Numbered from the stretch's first letter, positions 45,580 through 56,848 are shown. The stretch: DNA of 64,000 nt from Pseudomonas sp. 6D_7.1_Bac1 (GCF_025465945.1 NZ_JANLNW010000053.1:1-64000), one strand, 5' to 3'. The notes: a model not told the origin generated them from the sequence alone. Program-made: numbers and translations.

Positions 45580-46840
45580 AAACCCGACCCAGCAGCAGTT
45601 GCAGCAACCCGGCCAGTACCAGCGATGGCAGGGTTGCGCCGACTTGCGGATACAGATTCGCCAGTAAGTGATAGGTACTCACCCCGCCCAACCAGGCGAG
45701 CAATGCCGGCCAGCGCAAGGCGGCTGACGCAACCTGGGCACTGCGTTTGCGCAGGATAAAGTGATCCACCAGCACCACGCCGAACAGCGGCGCGAACACC
45801 GAGCCGATCAACAGCAGGAAGTTCTGGTACTGGGCCAATGGCGCCAGGCATGCGATCAGCGTGCAGATCACACCGATGGCCAAGGCCAGGTGTTCGACTT
45901 TCATGCGCAACAGAATCCCGCTGGACACCGCTGCCGAGTGAATGTCAGCGAAAGCGTTTTCCGACTCATCGAGCAGAATCAGCAACAGCGGAATGCCCAA
46001 ACCGGCACCGGCCAGCGCCAACAGCAAGGCATTGACTTCACCGCTCGGGGCGAACGCCAGGGTGTAGGCAACGCCCAGGCTCATCAGCCAGAAGTTACCA
46101 ATGAAGAAGCCCAGCGCCGTGCCGCCGAATACGCTTTTCGCACGCTTGCCGAAACGCGAGTAGTCGGCAATCAGTGGCAGCCACGAGAGCGGCATGGCAA
46201 TGGCAATGTCAAAACCCACGGCGAACGGCATCGAACCGTCACCGGCCTGTGCCCACAACGCGGCCAGATCAGCTTTGGCGAAGAGGTTCCAGGTCAGCCA
46301 GATGCACGCTGCCAACAGCAGCCAGATGCCCCACTTGCGCAGGATCTTGCGGACGAACGTCAATGGACCGCTGACAGCGAGCAAGGTGGCCAGGGCGCCG
46401 AACACCAGCGTCCAGAGCAATGGACTGGCCATCAGACTACCGTCACTGAACGCACGGGTGCCAAGCAGGCTGGCGGCGTCGCGCATGACGATGATTTCGA
46501 ACGAACCCCAACCGATCAGTTGCAGCAGGTTCAACAACGCCGGCAGGCTCGCGCCGCGACTACCGAGGCTGAGTTTGAGCGCGGCCATGGCCGAGAGGCC
46601 GGTATCGCTGCCGATCACCCCGACACACGCCAACAGCAGAACGCCGACCAGGGTGCCAAGGAAAATCGCCAGCAACGAGCCCGACAGACCCAGCCCCGGT
46701 GCTAGCAAGGCACCGGTCTGCAAGACCATCAGGCCGATGCCGAGGGAGAACCACAAGGAGAACAGATCGCGGGCACCGAATACACGCTGAGCCAGAGGCA
46801 CGGCGTGGTCGGGGGAATAGGTACTGGGTTGAATGCTCAA
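45548..46840 (-). CDS. cytX: Putative hydroxymethylpyrimidine transporter CytX
   Basis: A 430-residue inner-membrane protein of the cytosine/purine permease (NCS1) family with about 12 membrane segments. It starts VFGARDLFSLWFSLGIGLM and carries LGLSGSLLAIFLGTLVG, RKILRKWGIWLLL and MPLSWLPLIADYSRFGKRAK. CytX members import the thiamine pyrimidine precursor. The gene directly follows thiC on the same strand, 151 bases away, which supports that role. The start is TTG 46840 (MSIQPSTYSPDHAV); further upstream the frame enters a REP element. It overlaps the DUF3298 gene tail to tail by 32 bases. Confidence 0.82.
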   Translation of the reverse strand: MSIQPSTYSPDHAVPLAQRVFGARDLFSLWFSLGIGLMVLQTGALLAPGLGLSGSLLAIFLGTLVGVLLLACVGVIGSDTGLSAMAALKLSLGSRGASLPALLNLLQLIGWGSFEIIVMRDAASLLGTRAFSDGSLMASPLLWTLVFGALATLLAVSGPLTFVRKILRKWGIWLLLAACIWLTWNLFAKADLAALWAQAGDGSMPFAVGFDIAIAMPLSWLPLIADYSRFGKRAKSVFGGTALGFFIGNFWLMSLGVAYTLAFAPSGEVNALLLALAGAGLGIPLLLILLDESENAFADIHSAAVSSGILLRMKVEHLALAIGVICTLIACLAPLAQYQNFLLLIGSVFAPLFGVVLVDHFILRKRSAQVASAALRWPALLAWLGGVSTYHLLANLYPQVGATLPSLVLAGLLQLLLGRVFSYAQAPAQA

Positions 46841-46880
46841 GGGTGTTATCTCAGAGGAACATTTGTTGTTGTGTTGATTG

Positions 46881-46960
46881 CTATCGCGAGCAGGCTCGCT
46901 CCCACAGGGGATTTGTGAACGACACAGATCCAATGTGGGAGCGAGCCTGCTCGCGATGAG
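46881..46960. repeat. Inverted pair of REP elements (BIME) between thiC and cytX
   Basis: CTATCGCGAGCAGGCTCGCTCCCAC then GTGGGAGCGAGCCTGCTCGCGATG, about 29 bases apart. It sits in the 151-base gap between thiC and cytX and may reduce read-through from the thiC riboswitch transcript or stabilise its end. Confidence 0.88.
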
Positions 46961-46991
46961 GCCTTTTCAGGCCCCACCCTTTCGGGTCAGA

Positions 46992-49160
<2,169 letters not shown>

Positions 49161-49163
49161 GTC

Positions 49164-49193
49164 AGTCTAGACACAACCGGCAAAGAACGCCAA
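49164..49193 (-). promoter_or_regulatory. Probable promoter of thiC
   Basis: On the minus strand TTGGCG (49188-49193) and TAGACT (49164-49169) are 18 bases apart. A transcript would start near 49157, at the first bases of the riboswitch. Confidence 0.5.
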
Positions 49194-49355
49194 CACCGGT
49201 GCAAACAGCGTGATGAATGGCGTAATTACAGGATTGTTGCCGCAAGTTGGCGCCACTACACTCGCTACGCCATGCTGTGCCTTGACGCTCCAAAGCGTGC
49301 GCCGTAGCCTTGGCGCTCAAATTATCGCTGTAATAAAAATTTTAGGGATCGCCTC

Positions 49356-50789
49356 ATGCTGCGCAAACTCTCACTGGCCCTCGCCGTGTCTTGTGCGTCC
49401 AATGGAATGGCCTGGGCAGCAGAAGCGCCCTTATCGACCAAGACTGACCTGGTCAGCGTCTACCAGGAAGCCGTCGACAACAACGCCGACCTCGCCGCAG
49501 CCCGCGCCCAATATGGCGCGCAAAAAGAAGTCGTGCCCCAGGCCCGCGCCGGCCTGCTGCCGAACCTCTCGGGTGGTGCCGAAGTCGCCGATGTGCGGAC
49601 GAAAATCGACCAGCCCGCGGCCATTGCCAACCGCAGCGCCCACTTCTACCAAGCGACGCTGGCCCAGCCATTGTTTCGCGCCGATCGCTGGTTCCAGTTT
49701 CAGGCGGCCAAGGACGTCAACGAGCAAGCGGCGCTGCAACTCTCGGCGACCGAGCAGAACCTGATCCTGCAAAGCGCCGAAAGCTACTTCAACGTGCTGC
49801 GCAGCCAGGACAACCTGGCCTCGACCAAGGCCGAGGAAGCGGCGTTCAAGCGCCAGCTCGATCAGTCCAATGAGCGCTTCGATGTGGGCCTCTCGGACAA
49901 GACCGACGTGCTGCAATCGCAAGCCAGTTACGACACCGCACGCGCCAACCGGATCCTCGCCCAGCGCCAGGTGGATGACGCCTTCGAAACGCTGATCACC
50001 CTGACCAACCGTCAGTACAACTCGATTCAGGGCATCGTCCACACCTTACCGATCCTGCCGCCGACGCCGAACGACGCCAAGGCCTGGGTCGAGACCGCCG
50101 CCAAGCAGAACCTCAACCTGCTGGCCAGCAACTACGCGGTCAGCGCCGCTGAAGAGACCCTCAAGCAGCGCAAGGCCGGTCACGCACCGACCCTCGACGC
50201 CGTGGCGCAGTACAAGACCGGTGACAACGACGCGCTGGGCTTCAGCAACCCGAGCCCCTTTGGTCAACCGTACGGTGGCACCGTCTCGCAAAGTACGCTC
50301 GCCCTGCAATTGAACATTCCGATCTACAGCGGCGGGCTGACCAGCTCGCAGGTTCGCGAGTCGTACTCGCGCCTTGATCAAAGCGAACAGCAACGCGAAG
50401 CACTGCGCCGGCAAGTGGTGGAAAACACCCGCAACCTGCATCGCGCGGTCAATAGCGATGTCGAGCAGGTGCAGGCACGCCGCCAGTCGATCATCTCGAA
50501 CCAGAGCGCGGTGGAAGCCACGGAGATCGGTTATCAGGTGGGCACGCGCAATATCGTCGACGTGCTCGACGCCCAGCGTCAGCTGTATACCTCGGTGCGC
50601 AACTACAACAACAGCCGCTACGACTACATCCTCGACAACCTGCGCCTGAAGCAGGCGGCCGGCACCCTGAGCCCGGGCGACTTGCAGGACCTGAAGCGCT
50701 ACCTCAAGGCCGACTACAACCCGGACAAGGACTTCCTGCCACCGGACCTGGCCAAGGCTGCGGCGGAACAGCTGAAGGCTAATCCTTGA
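49356..50789 (+). CDS. TolC-family outer-membrane channel protein
   Basis: Outer-membrane duct for type I secretion or efflux. The 477-residue product has a signal peptide (LSLALAVSCASNGMAWA) and the two TolC-type repeats of coiled coils and beta strands: AQYGAQKEVVPQARAGLLPN at the start of the first and YAVSAAEETLKQRKAGHAPT of the second, with EIGYQVGTRNIVDVLDAQRQ in the second half. It resembles E. coli TolC more than OprM and shows no lipobox. No pump or ABC partner is adjacent. It is divergent from the thiC leader. Confidence 0.92.
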   Translation: MLRKLSLALAVSCASNGMAWAAEAPLSTKTDLVSVYQEAVDNNADLAAARAQYGAQKEVVPQARAGLLPNLSGGAEVADVRTKIDQPAAIANRSAHFYQATLAQPLFRADRWFQFQAAKDVNEQAALQLSATEQNLILQSAESYFNVLRSQDNLASTKAEEAAFKRQLDQSNERFDVGLSDKTDVLQSQASYDTARANRILAQRQVDDAFETLITLTNRQYNSIQGIVHTLPILPPTPNDAKAWVETAAKQNLNLLASNYAVSAAEETLKQRKAGHAPTLDAVAQYKTGDNDALGFSNPSPFGQPYGGTVSQSTLALQLNIPIYSGGLTSSQVRESYSRLDQSEQQREALRRQVVENTRNLHRAVNSDVEQVQARRQSIISNQSAVEATEIGYQVGTRNIVDVLDAQRQLYTSVRNYNNSRYDYILDNLRLKQAAGTLSPGDLQDLKRYLKADYNPDKDFLPPDLAKAAAEQLKANP

Positions 50790-50808
50790 AATAGCAAGCG
50801 CACTCCAT

Positions 50809-50897
50809 GTGGGAGCGAGCCTGCTCGCGATAGCGGTGGATCAGTCAACATTGATCTTGAATGTGCTGCCGCCATCGCGAGCAGGCTCGCTCCCACA
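50809..50897. repeat. Inverted pair of REP elements (BIME), sister copy of 25070-25180
   Basis: GTGGGAGCGAGCCTGCTCGCGATAGCGG then the inverted CCATCGCGAGCAGGCTCGCTCCCAC. The spacer (GATAGCGGTGGATCAGTCAA onward) and the outer flanks (AGCGCACTCCAT before, AGGTTCTGTGCCTTAAC after) closely match those at 25060-25190, so the two are copies of one unit. Confidence 0.88.
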
Positions 50898-50919
50898 GGT
50901 TCTGTGCCTTAACCGACGA

Positions 50920-52191
50920 TCAAATCAACCTGTCCAACCCATCCAGCAACCGCTGCAAGGCGCCTTGATTGGCGCGCATCACGCTCAGCCCCGCCTCCGC
51001 CATCCGCTGCGCATCGCGTGGCAACTCAAACAGCCGCTGCACCGCCAGCGCCAGTCCATGGGCGTCGTCCACTTCCTGCAACGCCTTGGCACTGCGCATC
51101 AGCGCGGCGATCTCAAGGAAGTTGAACAGGTGCGGCCCGCTCAGCACCGGTTTAGCCAGTGCTGCCGGCTCCAGCAGGTTATGCCCGCCATTAGGCACCA
51201 GACTGCCGCCGACAAACGCGCTGTCGGCCAACGCGTAGAGAAACAGCAACTCGCCCATGGTGTCGCCGAGCAGCACCGAAGTGTCGGCGCGGACCGTTTC
51301 ACCGGTCGAGCGACGGATCGTGGCGAAGCCTTGCTGCTGGCAGAGCTCGAACACCGGGTTGAAGCGCTCGGGATGACGCGGCACCAGAATCAGCAGCGCA
51401 TCGGGATGGCTGGCGAGCAACTGTCGATGGGCCGCCAGCACCACTTCGTCTTCACCTTCATGGGTGCTCGCGGCGATCCACACCGGACGCTCGACCGCTT
51501 GCCATAGCTGCCGCAACTCGGCGGCGCGCTGCAGCAGCTTTGGGTCGATACTCAGGTCGAACTTGATCGAGCCGGTCACTTCAACCGTTTCCGAACGCGC
51601 ACCCAGTTGCCGAAAACGCTCGGCTTCGGCCTCGGTCTGCACCGCGAACAGGCTCATCTCGGCGAGCATCGGCTGGGTCAACTTTGCGAAACGGCCGTAG
51701 CCCTTGGCCGAGCGTTCCGAGAGCCGGGCATTGGCCAGCGCCACCGGAATCCCGCGTTTGGCGCACTGATGAATGTGGTTGGGCCACAACTCGGTTTCCA
51801 TGATCACCGCCAGTTTCGGCTGGACCCTGTCGAGGAACCGCGCCGCCGCACAGGGCAGATCGTAAGGCAGGTAGCAGTGCTGGATGCGCGGCTCATTGGC
51901 GAACATCGCGTGAATCCGCTCGGAGCCGGTCGGGGTCATGCAGGTCACGGTAATCGGCAGCTGTGGATAACGTTCGAGCAAGGCGCGAATCATCGGCGCG
52001 GCGGCGATGCTTTCGCCGACCGACACCGCGTGCACCCAGATGCCGCCGGGCTTCATCACCGGCAAACCGATGGAGAAGCGCTCGCCAATGCGCTTGGCGT
52101 ACGCGGGCGCCTTGCGCGAGCGCAACCACAGCCGAATTGCTACCAGTGGCAGCCCCAGGTAAAACAGCGCGGTATAGAGAGTTCTATTCAT
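50920..52191 (-). CDS. waaA: 3-deoxy-D-manno-octulosonic acid (Kdo) transferase
   Basis: Inner-membrane glycosyltransferase that adds Kdo to lipid IVA, the first step of LPS core synthesis. The 423-residue product has an N-terminal anchor (TLYTALFYLGLPLVAIRLWL), VWVHAVSVGESIAA-like sequence near residue 50 (GIWVHAVSVGESIAAAP) and KLAVIMETELWPNH. GSFVGGSLVP-like sequence near 295 (DSAFVGGSLVPNGGHNLLEP) closes the sugar-nucleotide domain. Length is normal. The start is ATG 52191. It is divergent from the TolC-family gene across a REP pair. Confidence 0.96.
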   Translation of the reverse strand: MNRTLYTALFYLGLPLVAIRLWLRSRKAPAYAKRIGERFSIGLPVMKPGGIWVHAVSVGESIAAAPMIRALLERYPQLPITVTCMTPTGSERIHAMFANEPRIQHCYLPYDLPCAAARFLDRVQPKLAVIMETELWPNHIHQCAKRGIPVALANARLSERSAKGYGRFAKLTQPMLAEMSLFAVQTEAEAERFRQLGARSETVEVTGSIKFDLSIDPKLLQRAAELRQLWQAVERPVWIAASTHEGEDEVVLAAHRQLLASHPDALLILVPRHPERFNPVFELCQQQGFATIRRSTGETVRADTSVLLGDTMGELLFLYALADSAFVGGSLVPNGGHNLLEPAALAKPVLSGPHLFNFLEIAALMRSAKALQEVDDAHGLALAVQRLFELPRDAQRMAEAGLSVMRANQGALQRLLDGLDRLI

Positions 52192-52214
52192 GGCGGCGGA
52201 GTTTATCGGCTTTT

Positions 52215-53105
52215 TTAGCCGATCGCCTGCAAGTGGACGGCAAAACGTTCCGCCAACCAACGCGCGGCCGGCCCCAGTGGTTCATCACGCCGCCAGACCA
52301 GTTCCACCACCAAGGCCGGCGGGGTCCATTCGCTGACCAGTTCGACCATCTGCCCTTGATACGCCGGGTATTGCACCACATGCCGCGGCAGCCAGGCCCA
52401 ACCCAGACCACGCATCAGCCACTCGGCCATCACGTAAAAACTGTCGGCGCGCCAGACTTGCGGGCTGGCTTGCTCACTGCCGGGGTAAACACTGGAGTGC
52501 GTGGCCATCAGCAGTTGTCGATGCTGTGCCAGTTGCTGGCAATCGACCTGTCCGCCAGCAGCCAGCGGGTGCCCGACCCCGCACACCGTGACCATCTCGA
52601 CACTGCCCAACACCCGACGCTCCAATGCCTCGGGGATCTGCTCATGATAAAACAGCAAGCCCAGATCGGCCCGGCGCTCTACCAGTTTGCGCGCCACATC
52701 GCCCTGAGCGGCGCTGGCCAGTTGCACTTCCAGACTGGGAAATTGCTTGGCCAATGCTTCGAGGCTGTCGAGCACCGGCTGATAAGGCATGGCCTCATCC
52801 TGCGCCAGACGCAGCCGCGCTTCCTGACCACGCATCAACGCCAACGCCCGGCCATTGAGGCGCTCGCACTGACGCAAGACTTCCCGCGCTTCTTCGAGCA
52901 ACGCGCTGCCGGCTTCGGTCAGGCGCGGCTGGCGGCCGCTGCTACGATCGAACAGGTTCACGCCAAGGTCTGCTTCAAGCAGCGCAATTGAACTACTGAC
53001 CGCCGACTGTGCCTTACGTTGGTCCCGCGCGACAGCCGAAAACGAACGCTGCTCGGCGACGCTGACGAACAAACGCATCTGCTCCAGACTCCATTGCACA
53101 CTCAT
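52215..53105 (-). CDS. LysR-family transcriptional regulator
   Basis: A 296-residue LysR regulator. The N-terminal winged helix-turn-helix (about 1-65) reads EQMRLFVSVAEQRSFSAVAR with AVSSSIALLEADLGVNLFDR, and the C-terminal periplasmic-binding-like effector domain spans about 90-290. It starts 104 bases from the divergent SMR efflux gene at 53209, the usual layout when a LysR protein controls its neighbour. The effector is unknown. It ends close to the waaA start. Confidence 0.9.
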   Translation of the reverse strand: MSVQWSLEQMRLFVSVAEQRSFSAVARDQRKAQSAVSSSIALLEADLGVNLFDRSSGRQPRLTEAGSALLEEAREVLRQCERLNGRALALMRGQEARLRLAQDEAMPYQPVLDSLEALAKQFPSLEVQLASAAQGDVARKLVERRADLGLLFYHEQIPEALERRVLGSVEMVTVCGVGHPLAAGGQVDCQQLAQHRQLLMATHSSVYPGSEQASPQVWRADSFYVMAEWLMRGLGWAWLPRHVVQYPAYQGQMVELVSEWTPPALVVELVWRRDEPLGPAARWLAERFAVHLQAIG

Positions 53106-53208
53106 GACTCAACCCATCTTGAATTCAGATAGGTAATGACTTTACCCCATCTCCAGAGTCTCTAGAATGCCGACCTTATCAAGTAGGTCCAAACACGAGG
53201 AACGCCCC

Positions 53209-53541
53209 ATGAACGCTTACTACTACCTGGCTATCGCCATCTGCGCCGAAGTGATCGCCACCGTATCGATGAAAGCGGTCAAGGGCCTGAGCACGCCAAT
53301 CCCACTGTTGTTGATCACTGTCGGCTACGGCATCGCGTTCTGGATGCTCACCCTGGTGGTGCGCACCATCCCGGTTGGCGTCACCTACGCCGTGTGGGCC
53401 GGCATGGGCATCGTGATGGTCAGCATCGCGGCGCTGTTCCTCTACGACCAGAAACTCGACATCCCGGCCATGCTTGGCATGGCGCTGATCGTGCTGGGCG
53501 TGGTGGTCATCCAGCTGTTCTCGAAAACCGCGGGGCACTGA
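53209..53541 (+). CDS. Small multidrug resistance (SMR) efflux transporter
   Basis: A 110-residue four-helix inner-membrane protein starting MNAYYYLAIAICAEVIATVS. The Glu in AICAEVIATVSMKA matches Glu14 of EmrE, the proton and drug binding residue. VTYAVWAGMGIVMVSI near residue 63 is the SMR loop, and the last helix is VLGVVVIQLFSK. EmrE-type proteins export quaternary ammonium compounds and dyes. The start is ATG 53209 with GAGGAA upstream. It is divergent from a LysR gene. Confidence 0.92.
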   Translation: MNAYYYLAIAICAEVIATVSMKAVKGLSTPIPLLLITVGYGIAFWMLTLVVRTIPVGVTYAVWAGMGIVMVSIAALFLYDQKLDIPAMLGMALIVLGVVVIQLFSKTAGH

Positions 53542-53559
53542 AGCCCAAACCTATCCATT

Positions 53560-53689
53560 GTGGCGAGGGATCTTGCTCCCGTTCGGGTGCGCAGCAGCCG
53601 CAAATGAACCGATGCGGTCTATCCAAAATCCTCAGTTTCAGGTTTTGGGGCCGCTTCGCGACCCAGCGGGAGCAAGCTCCCTCGCCACA
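53560..53689. repeat. Inverted pair of GTGGCGAGGGAGC-type REP elements
   Basis: GTGGCGAGGGATCTTGCTCCC on the left and GGGAGCAAGCTCCCTCGCCAC on the right. This second REP family differs from the GTGGGAGCGAGC family; other members are at 56799 and in the outer arms at 25025 and 25185. The loop between the elements holds the shorter inverted repeat CAAAATCCTCAGT/TCAGGTTTTGG. It fills most of the 250-base gap after the SMR gene. Confidence 0.85.
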
Positions 53690-53791
53690 GGTTGGTGCAT
53701 GGCCTGACCCACCACCTGTTGATCACCAGCAAAACCTCTAATCTTCGAGTCTGTATACTGCGCCTCTAGTCTTGAACTCCGAGGTCGCTGC

Positions 53792-54967
53792 ATGCCATCC
53801 GTTATTTCCACCGACGTGCTGATTGTCGGCGCTGGTGTCGCCGGCCTCTGGCTGAACGCACGCCTGCGGCGCCAGGGTTTTTCGACCGTGCTGGTGGAAA
53901 GTGCCAGCCTCGGCGGTGCGCAGAGCATGAAATCCCAAGGGATCATCCACGGCGGCGCCAAGTATGCGCTGCACGGCGCCCTGACCGGCGCCTCGGAAGC
54001 AATTGCCGACATGCCGCGACGCTGGCGTGAAGCACTGGCCGGCAACGGCGAGCTGGACCTGTCCGGTGTGCGCCTGCTCTCCGAAGCCCACTATCTGTGG
54101 TCGCCTGGCACCCTCGCTGGCAACCTCACGAGTTTCTTCGCCAGCAAAGCCGTGCGCGGCCGGGTCGATCAGGTCAAGGGCGAGCAGCTGCCGCCAGCGC
54201 TGCAAGACAAACGCTTCAAGGGCAAGGTCTATCGCCTGGCGGAATTGGTGGTCGACGTGCCAAGCCTGATCGCACGCCTGGCCGAGCTGGCCGGTGATGG
54301 CCTGCTGGCCGGGCAGAAGATCGAGCCACTGCTGGAAAACGGCGAACTGGTCGGCCTGCGGGTCGATGAGCGTGAAATCCGCGCACAACGCATCGTCCTC
54401 AGCGCCGGCGCTGGCAATGCCGACTTGCTCACCGCACTCGGCCTGAGCCAGCCGGCCATGCAACGTCGGCCACTGCACATGATCATTGTCAAAGGCCCGA
54501 GCCTCAAACCGCTGTACGCTCATTGCCTGGGCGGCGGACCAAAGCCGCGCATCACCGTCACCACCCACCCGGCCGCCGATGGCCAATGGATCTGGTACCT
54601 GGGCGGTGATATCGCCGAAGCCGAAGGCGTGGCTCGCGAACCCGCTGCGCAAATCGCCGCCGCACAGAAAGAACTCGCTAACCTGTTGCCGTGGGTCGAC
54701 CTCAGCCAGGCGCAATGGGCAACCTTGCGGGTCGAGCGCGCCGAACCACTGCAATCGGGCCTGACCCGCCCGGACAATGCCTTTCTCGCCGAGCAGGATC
54801 GCCTGCTGGTGGGCTGGCCAACCAAACTGGCGCTGGCACCCGACTTCTCTGAGCGGGTGCTGGCGTCGCTGCAACGCGACGGCATTCAGCCCAGCCACCC
54901 GGCTCCGCTGCCAGCCCTGCCAAAACCACCGATGGGGCAGCCTGCCTGGGAGCAACTGCTGCCATGA
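53792..54967 (+). CDS. FAD-dependent oxidoreductase
   Basis: A 391-residue protein of the D-amino-acid-oxidase-like (DAO) superfamily. The Rossmann dinucleotide motif VLIVGAGVAGLWLNARL is at residue 10. A second glycine-rich segment, RIVLSAGAGNADLLTAL, is near 205. The substrate is not evident. It overlaps the following aldo/keto reductase gene by four bases (ATGA) and heads a three-gene operon with that reductase and an unknown protein. The start is ATG 53792. Confidence 0.88.
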   Translation: MPSVISTDVLIVGAGVAGLWLNARLRRQGFSTVLVESASLGGAQSMKSQGIIHGGAKYALHGALTGASEAIADMPRRWREALAGNGELDLSGVRLLSEAHYLWSPGTLAGNLTSFFASKAVRGRVDQVKGEQLPPALQDKRFKGKVYRLAELVVDVPSLIARLAELAGDGLLAGQKIEPLLENGELVGLRVDEREIRAQRIVLSAGAGNADLLTALGLSQPAMQRRPLHMIIVKGPSLKPLYAHCLGGGPKPRITVTTHPAADGQWIWYLGGDIAEAEGVAREPAAQIAAAQKELANLLPWVDLSQAQWATLRVERAEPLQSGLTRPDNAFLAEQDRLLVGWPTKLALAPDFSERVLASLQRDGIQPSHPAPLPALPKPPMGQPAWEQLLP

Positions 54968-55785
54968 ACCAGGCCACCCTACACGACCTGCATCGCCCGT
55001 TGGGCAGCACTGGCCTGCTGGTTTCGCCGCTGGGCCTGGGCACGGTGAAACTTGGCCGCGATCAAGGGGTGAAATACCCCAATGGCTTCCAGATCCCGGA
55101 CGATGATGAAGCGCGCAGGCTGCTCAAGCTGACTCGCGACCTGGGCATCAACCTGATCGATACCGCACCCGCCTATGGCCGCAGCGAAGAACGCCTCGGC
55201 CCTTTGCTGCGCGGTCAGCGTCAGGATTGGGTGATTGTCAGCAAGGTCGGTGAAGAGTTCGTCGATGGCCTATCGCACCACGACTTCAGCGCTGCGCACA
55301 CACGGTTTTCCGTCGAACGCAGCCTGCAACGCCTGGAAACCGACTTTATTGATCTGGTGCTGGTGCATTCGGACGGCAACGATCTGGCGATCCTCAACGA
55401 GTGCGAGGTCTACCAGACGCTCGCCGAACTCAAGCGCGAAGGCAAGATTCGCGGCTTCGGGTTTTCCGGCAAGACCGTCGATGGCGGCCTGAAGGCTCTG
55501 GAACAAGGCGATTGCGCCATGGTCACCTACAATCTCAACGAGCAGGCCGAGCGGCCAGTCATCGACTACGCTGCTGCCCACGGCAAAGCCATCCTGGTGA
55601 AGAAGGCCCTGGCCAGTGGTCACGTCTGCCTCAGCCCAGGTGTGGACCCGGTACGCGCCAGCTTCGAACTGTTGTTCGCGCAACCCGGTGTCGCCAGTGC
55701 TATTGTCGGGACCATTAATCCGCTGCACCTCGCCCACAATGTGGCGACTGTTGCTCAAGTTCTAGGGTCTGTTGACGTTTGGTGA
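54964..55785 (+). CDS. Aldo/keto reductase
   Basis: A 273-residue NADPH-dependent aldo/keto reductase. The catalytic Asp-Tyr is in DTAPAYGRSEERLGPLL near residue 60, Lys in VIVSKVGEEF near 92 and His in LVLVHSDGN near 133; VGTINPLHLAHN near 255 is the cofactor-binding end. It is shorter than the 320-residue group and resembles the short pseudomonad AKRs. Its start overlaps the FAD oxidoreductase stop, so the two act in the same pathway or respond together. The pathway is unknown. Confidence 0.92.
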   Translation: MNQATLHDLHRPLGSTGLLVSPLGLGTVKLGRDQGVKYPNGFQIPDDDEARRLLKLTRDLGINLIDTAPAYGRSEERLGPLLRGQRQDWVIVSKVGEEFVDGLSHHDFSAAHTRFSVERSLQRLETDFIDLVLVHSDGNDLAILNECEVYQTLAELKREGKIRGFGFSGKTVDGGLKALEQGDCAMVTYNLNEQAERPVIDYAAAHGKAILVKKALASGHVCLSPGVDPVRASFELLFAQPGVASAIVGTINPLHLAHNVATVAQVLGSVDVW

Positions 55786-55811
55786 CGACCGCGACGCAAG
55801 AAGGAGCCGAC

Positions 55812-56777
55812 ATGCCGCGAACGCTCATAAGAAAGAACCCCAGCAACTTCAAGACCCTGCCGTTATACGTCGAAGCGACTCCCGAAGGCCTGAGTTATCA
55901 GAGTGTCGGGAGGCCGCTGAACTTCTCCCAGACCCTGCAACGTCGGCGCCCGGTCACCGTGGCCAATCCCGAGCATTTTTCGCTGGAACTGGCCAACCTC
56001 GGCGTCTCGGTACGCCTGACCCTGCACTGGCAAAATCGCGATTACTGGGTGCTGGTCCGCCAACGTCGTCAGGACCGTGGCGACGTGGTGCTCAAACTGA
56101 TCTCCGGTTATGTCCCGGCCCACGAACTGAACCTGCCGCTGCATACGGCCATTCAGGAGATCGCCGAAGAATGCCTGCTGGAAACCCCGGAAGGCTGGCT
56201 CGGCGGGCGCTTCAATGACACCTGGTTGCCCGCGCCCTACGCCACCGCGCTGCATTACCGTGAAGCGCTGCCGTTTCGCCTGACACCGTTGTCTGGCGCT
56301 GCACGTCCGGTGCGTTGCGCCAATATGCAGCTGATCGAGCGCCCACAGGCCTATGTGCATTTGCCCACGGCGTCGTTGCAGTTGATTTACGATTTGCGCC
56401 TGGACGTGCCCAAGGAAGCCAAGTCCCTGAGCCTGTTCCATGTCGATGAACGTCTTGAAGGTGATCAACTGGTCGCACGCCTGGATCGCAAGCGCCCCGA
56501 CCTGTACCTGATGCCGCTTGAGGATGGCCAGCCGTTGCCTGAGCTCTACACCCTGAAAAAAGATCAGCTTTACCCCGCGAGCACACGCGGACTGTATCTG
56601 GCAGAAAGTTTTGCCCGGCAGGAAGGCTGGCTGGTGCGTGACGAGCGGATTCGCTGGAAGGACTGGCTCAAGCAGCAGGGCTTGAGCCAACCGGGCAAGG
56701 CATCAGGTTTCAGCCGATTGACCGGCAAGGCCAAACTGCTGCTGAAGAAAATCGTGCCGCGCAAGGTGGCAAGATAA
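55812..56777 (+). CDS. Unknown protein with a divergent Nudix-like box
   Basis: A 321-residue protein of unknown function. No signal peptide or membrane segment is visible. From about residue 78 (YWVLVRQRRQDRGD) it follows the Nudix layout, with G99, E105 and QEIAEE at 115-120 fitting the GX5E...REUxEE pattern. However, there are nine instead of seven residues between E105 and the REU part, Arg is replaced by Gln, and the final Gly is Leu. The C-terminus is basic (KLLLKKIVPRKVAR). It follows the aldo/keto reductase by 26 bases with AGGAG before the ATG, so it is probably the third gene of that operon. Some pseudomonad genomes call homologues 'metal ABC transporter ATPase', but no ATPase motif is present. 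Confidence 0.65.
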   Translation: MPRTLIRKNPSNFKTLPLYVEATPEGLSYQSVGRPLNFSQTLQRRRPVTVANPEHFSLELANLGVSVRLTLHWQNRDYWVLVRQRRQDRGDVVLKLISGYVPAHELNLPLHTAIQEIAEECLLETPEGWLGGRFNDTWLPAPYATALHYREALPFRLTPLSGAARPVRCANMQLIERPQAYVHLPTASLQLIYDLRLDVPKEAKSLSLFHVDERLEGDQLVARLDRKRPDLYLMPLEDGQPLPELYTLKKDQLYPASTRGLYLAESFARQEGWLVRDERIRWKDWLKQQGLSQPGKASGFSRLTGKAKLLLKKIVPRKVAR

Positions 56778-56798
56778 GTCGGCCACCACATAATACCT

Positions 56799-56826
56799 GT
56801 GGCGAGGGAGCTTGCTCCCTCGCCAC
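56799..56826. repeat. Perfect REP palindrome between convergent genes
   Basis: GTGGCGAGGGAGC-TT-GCTCCCTCGCCAC, a 13-base-pair perfect stem with a two-base centre. It belongs to the GTGGCGAGGGAGC family and lies between the stop codons of the Nudix-like gene and hldE. It may act as a transcript-end stabiliser for both. Confidence 0.85.
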
Positions 56827-56848
56827 AACAAGCTCCGGCACCACAGTT

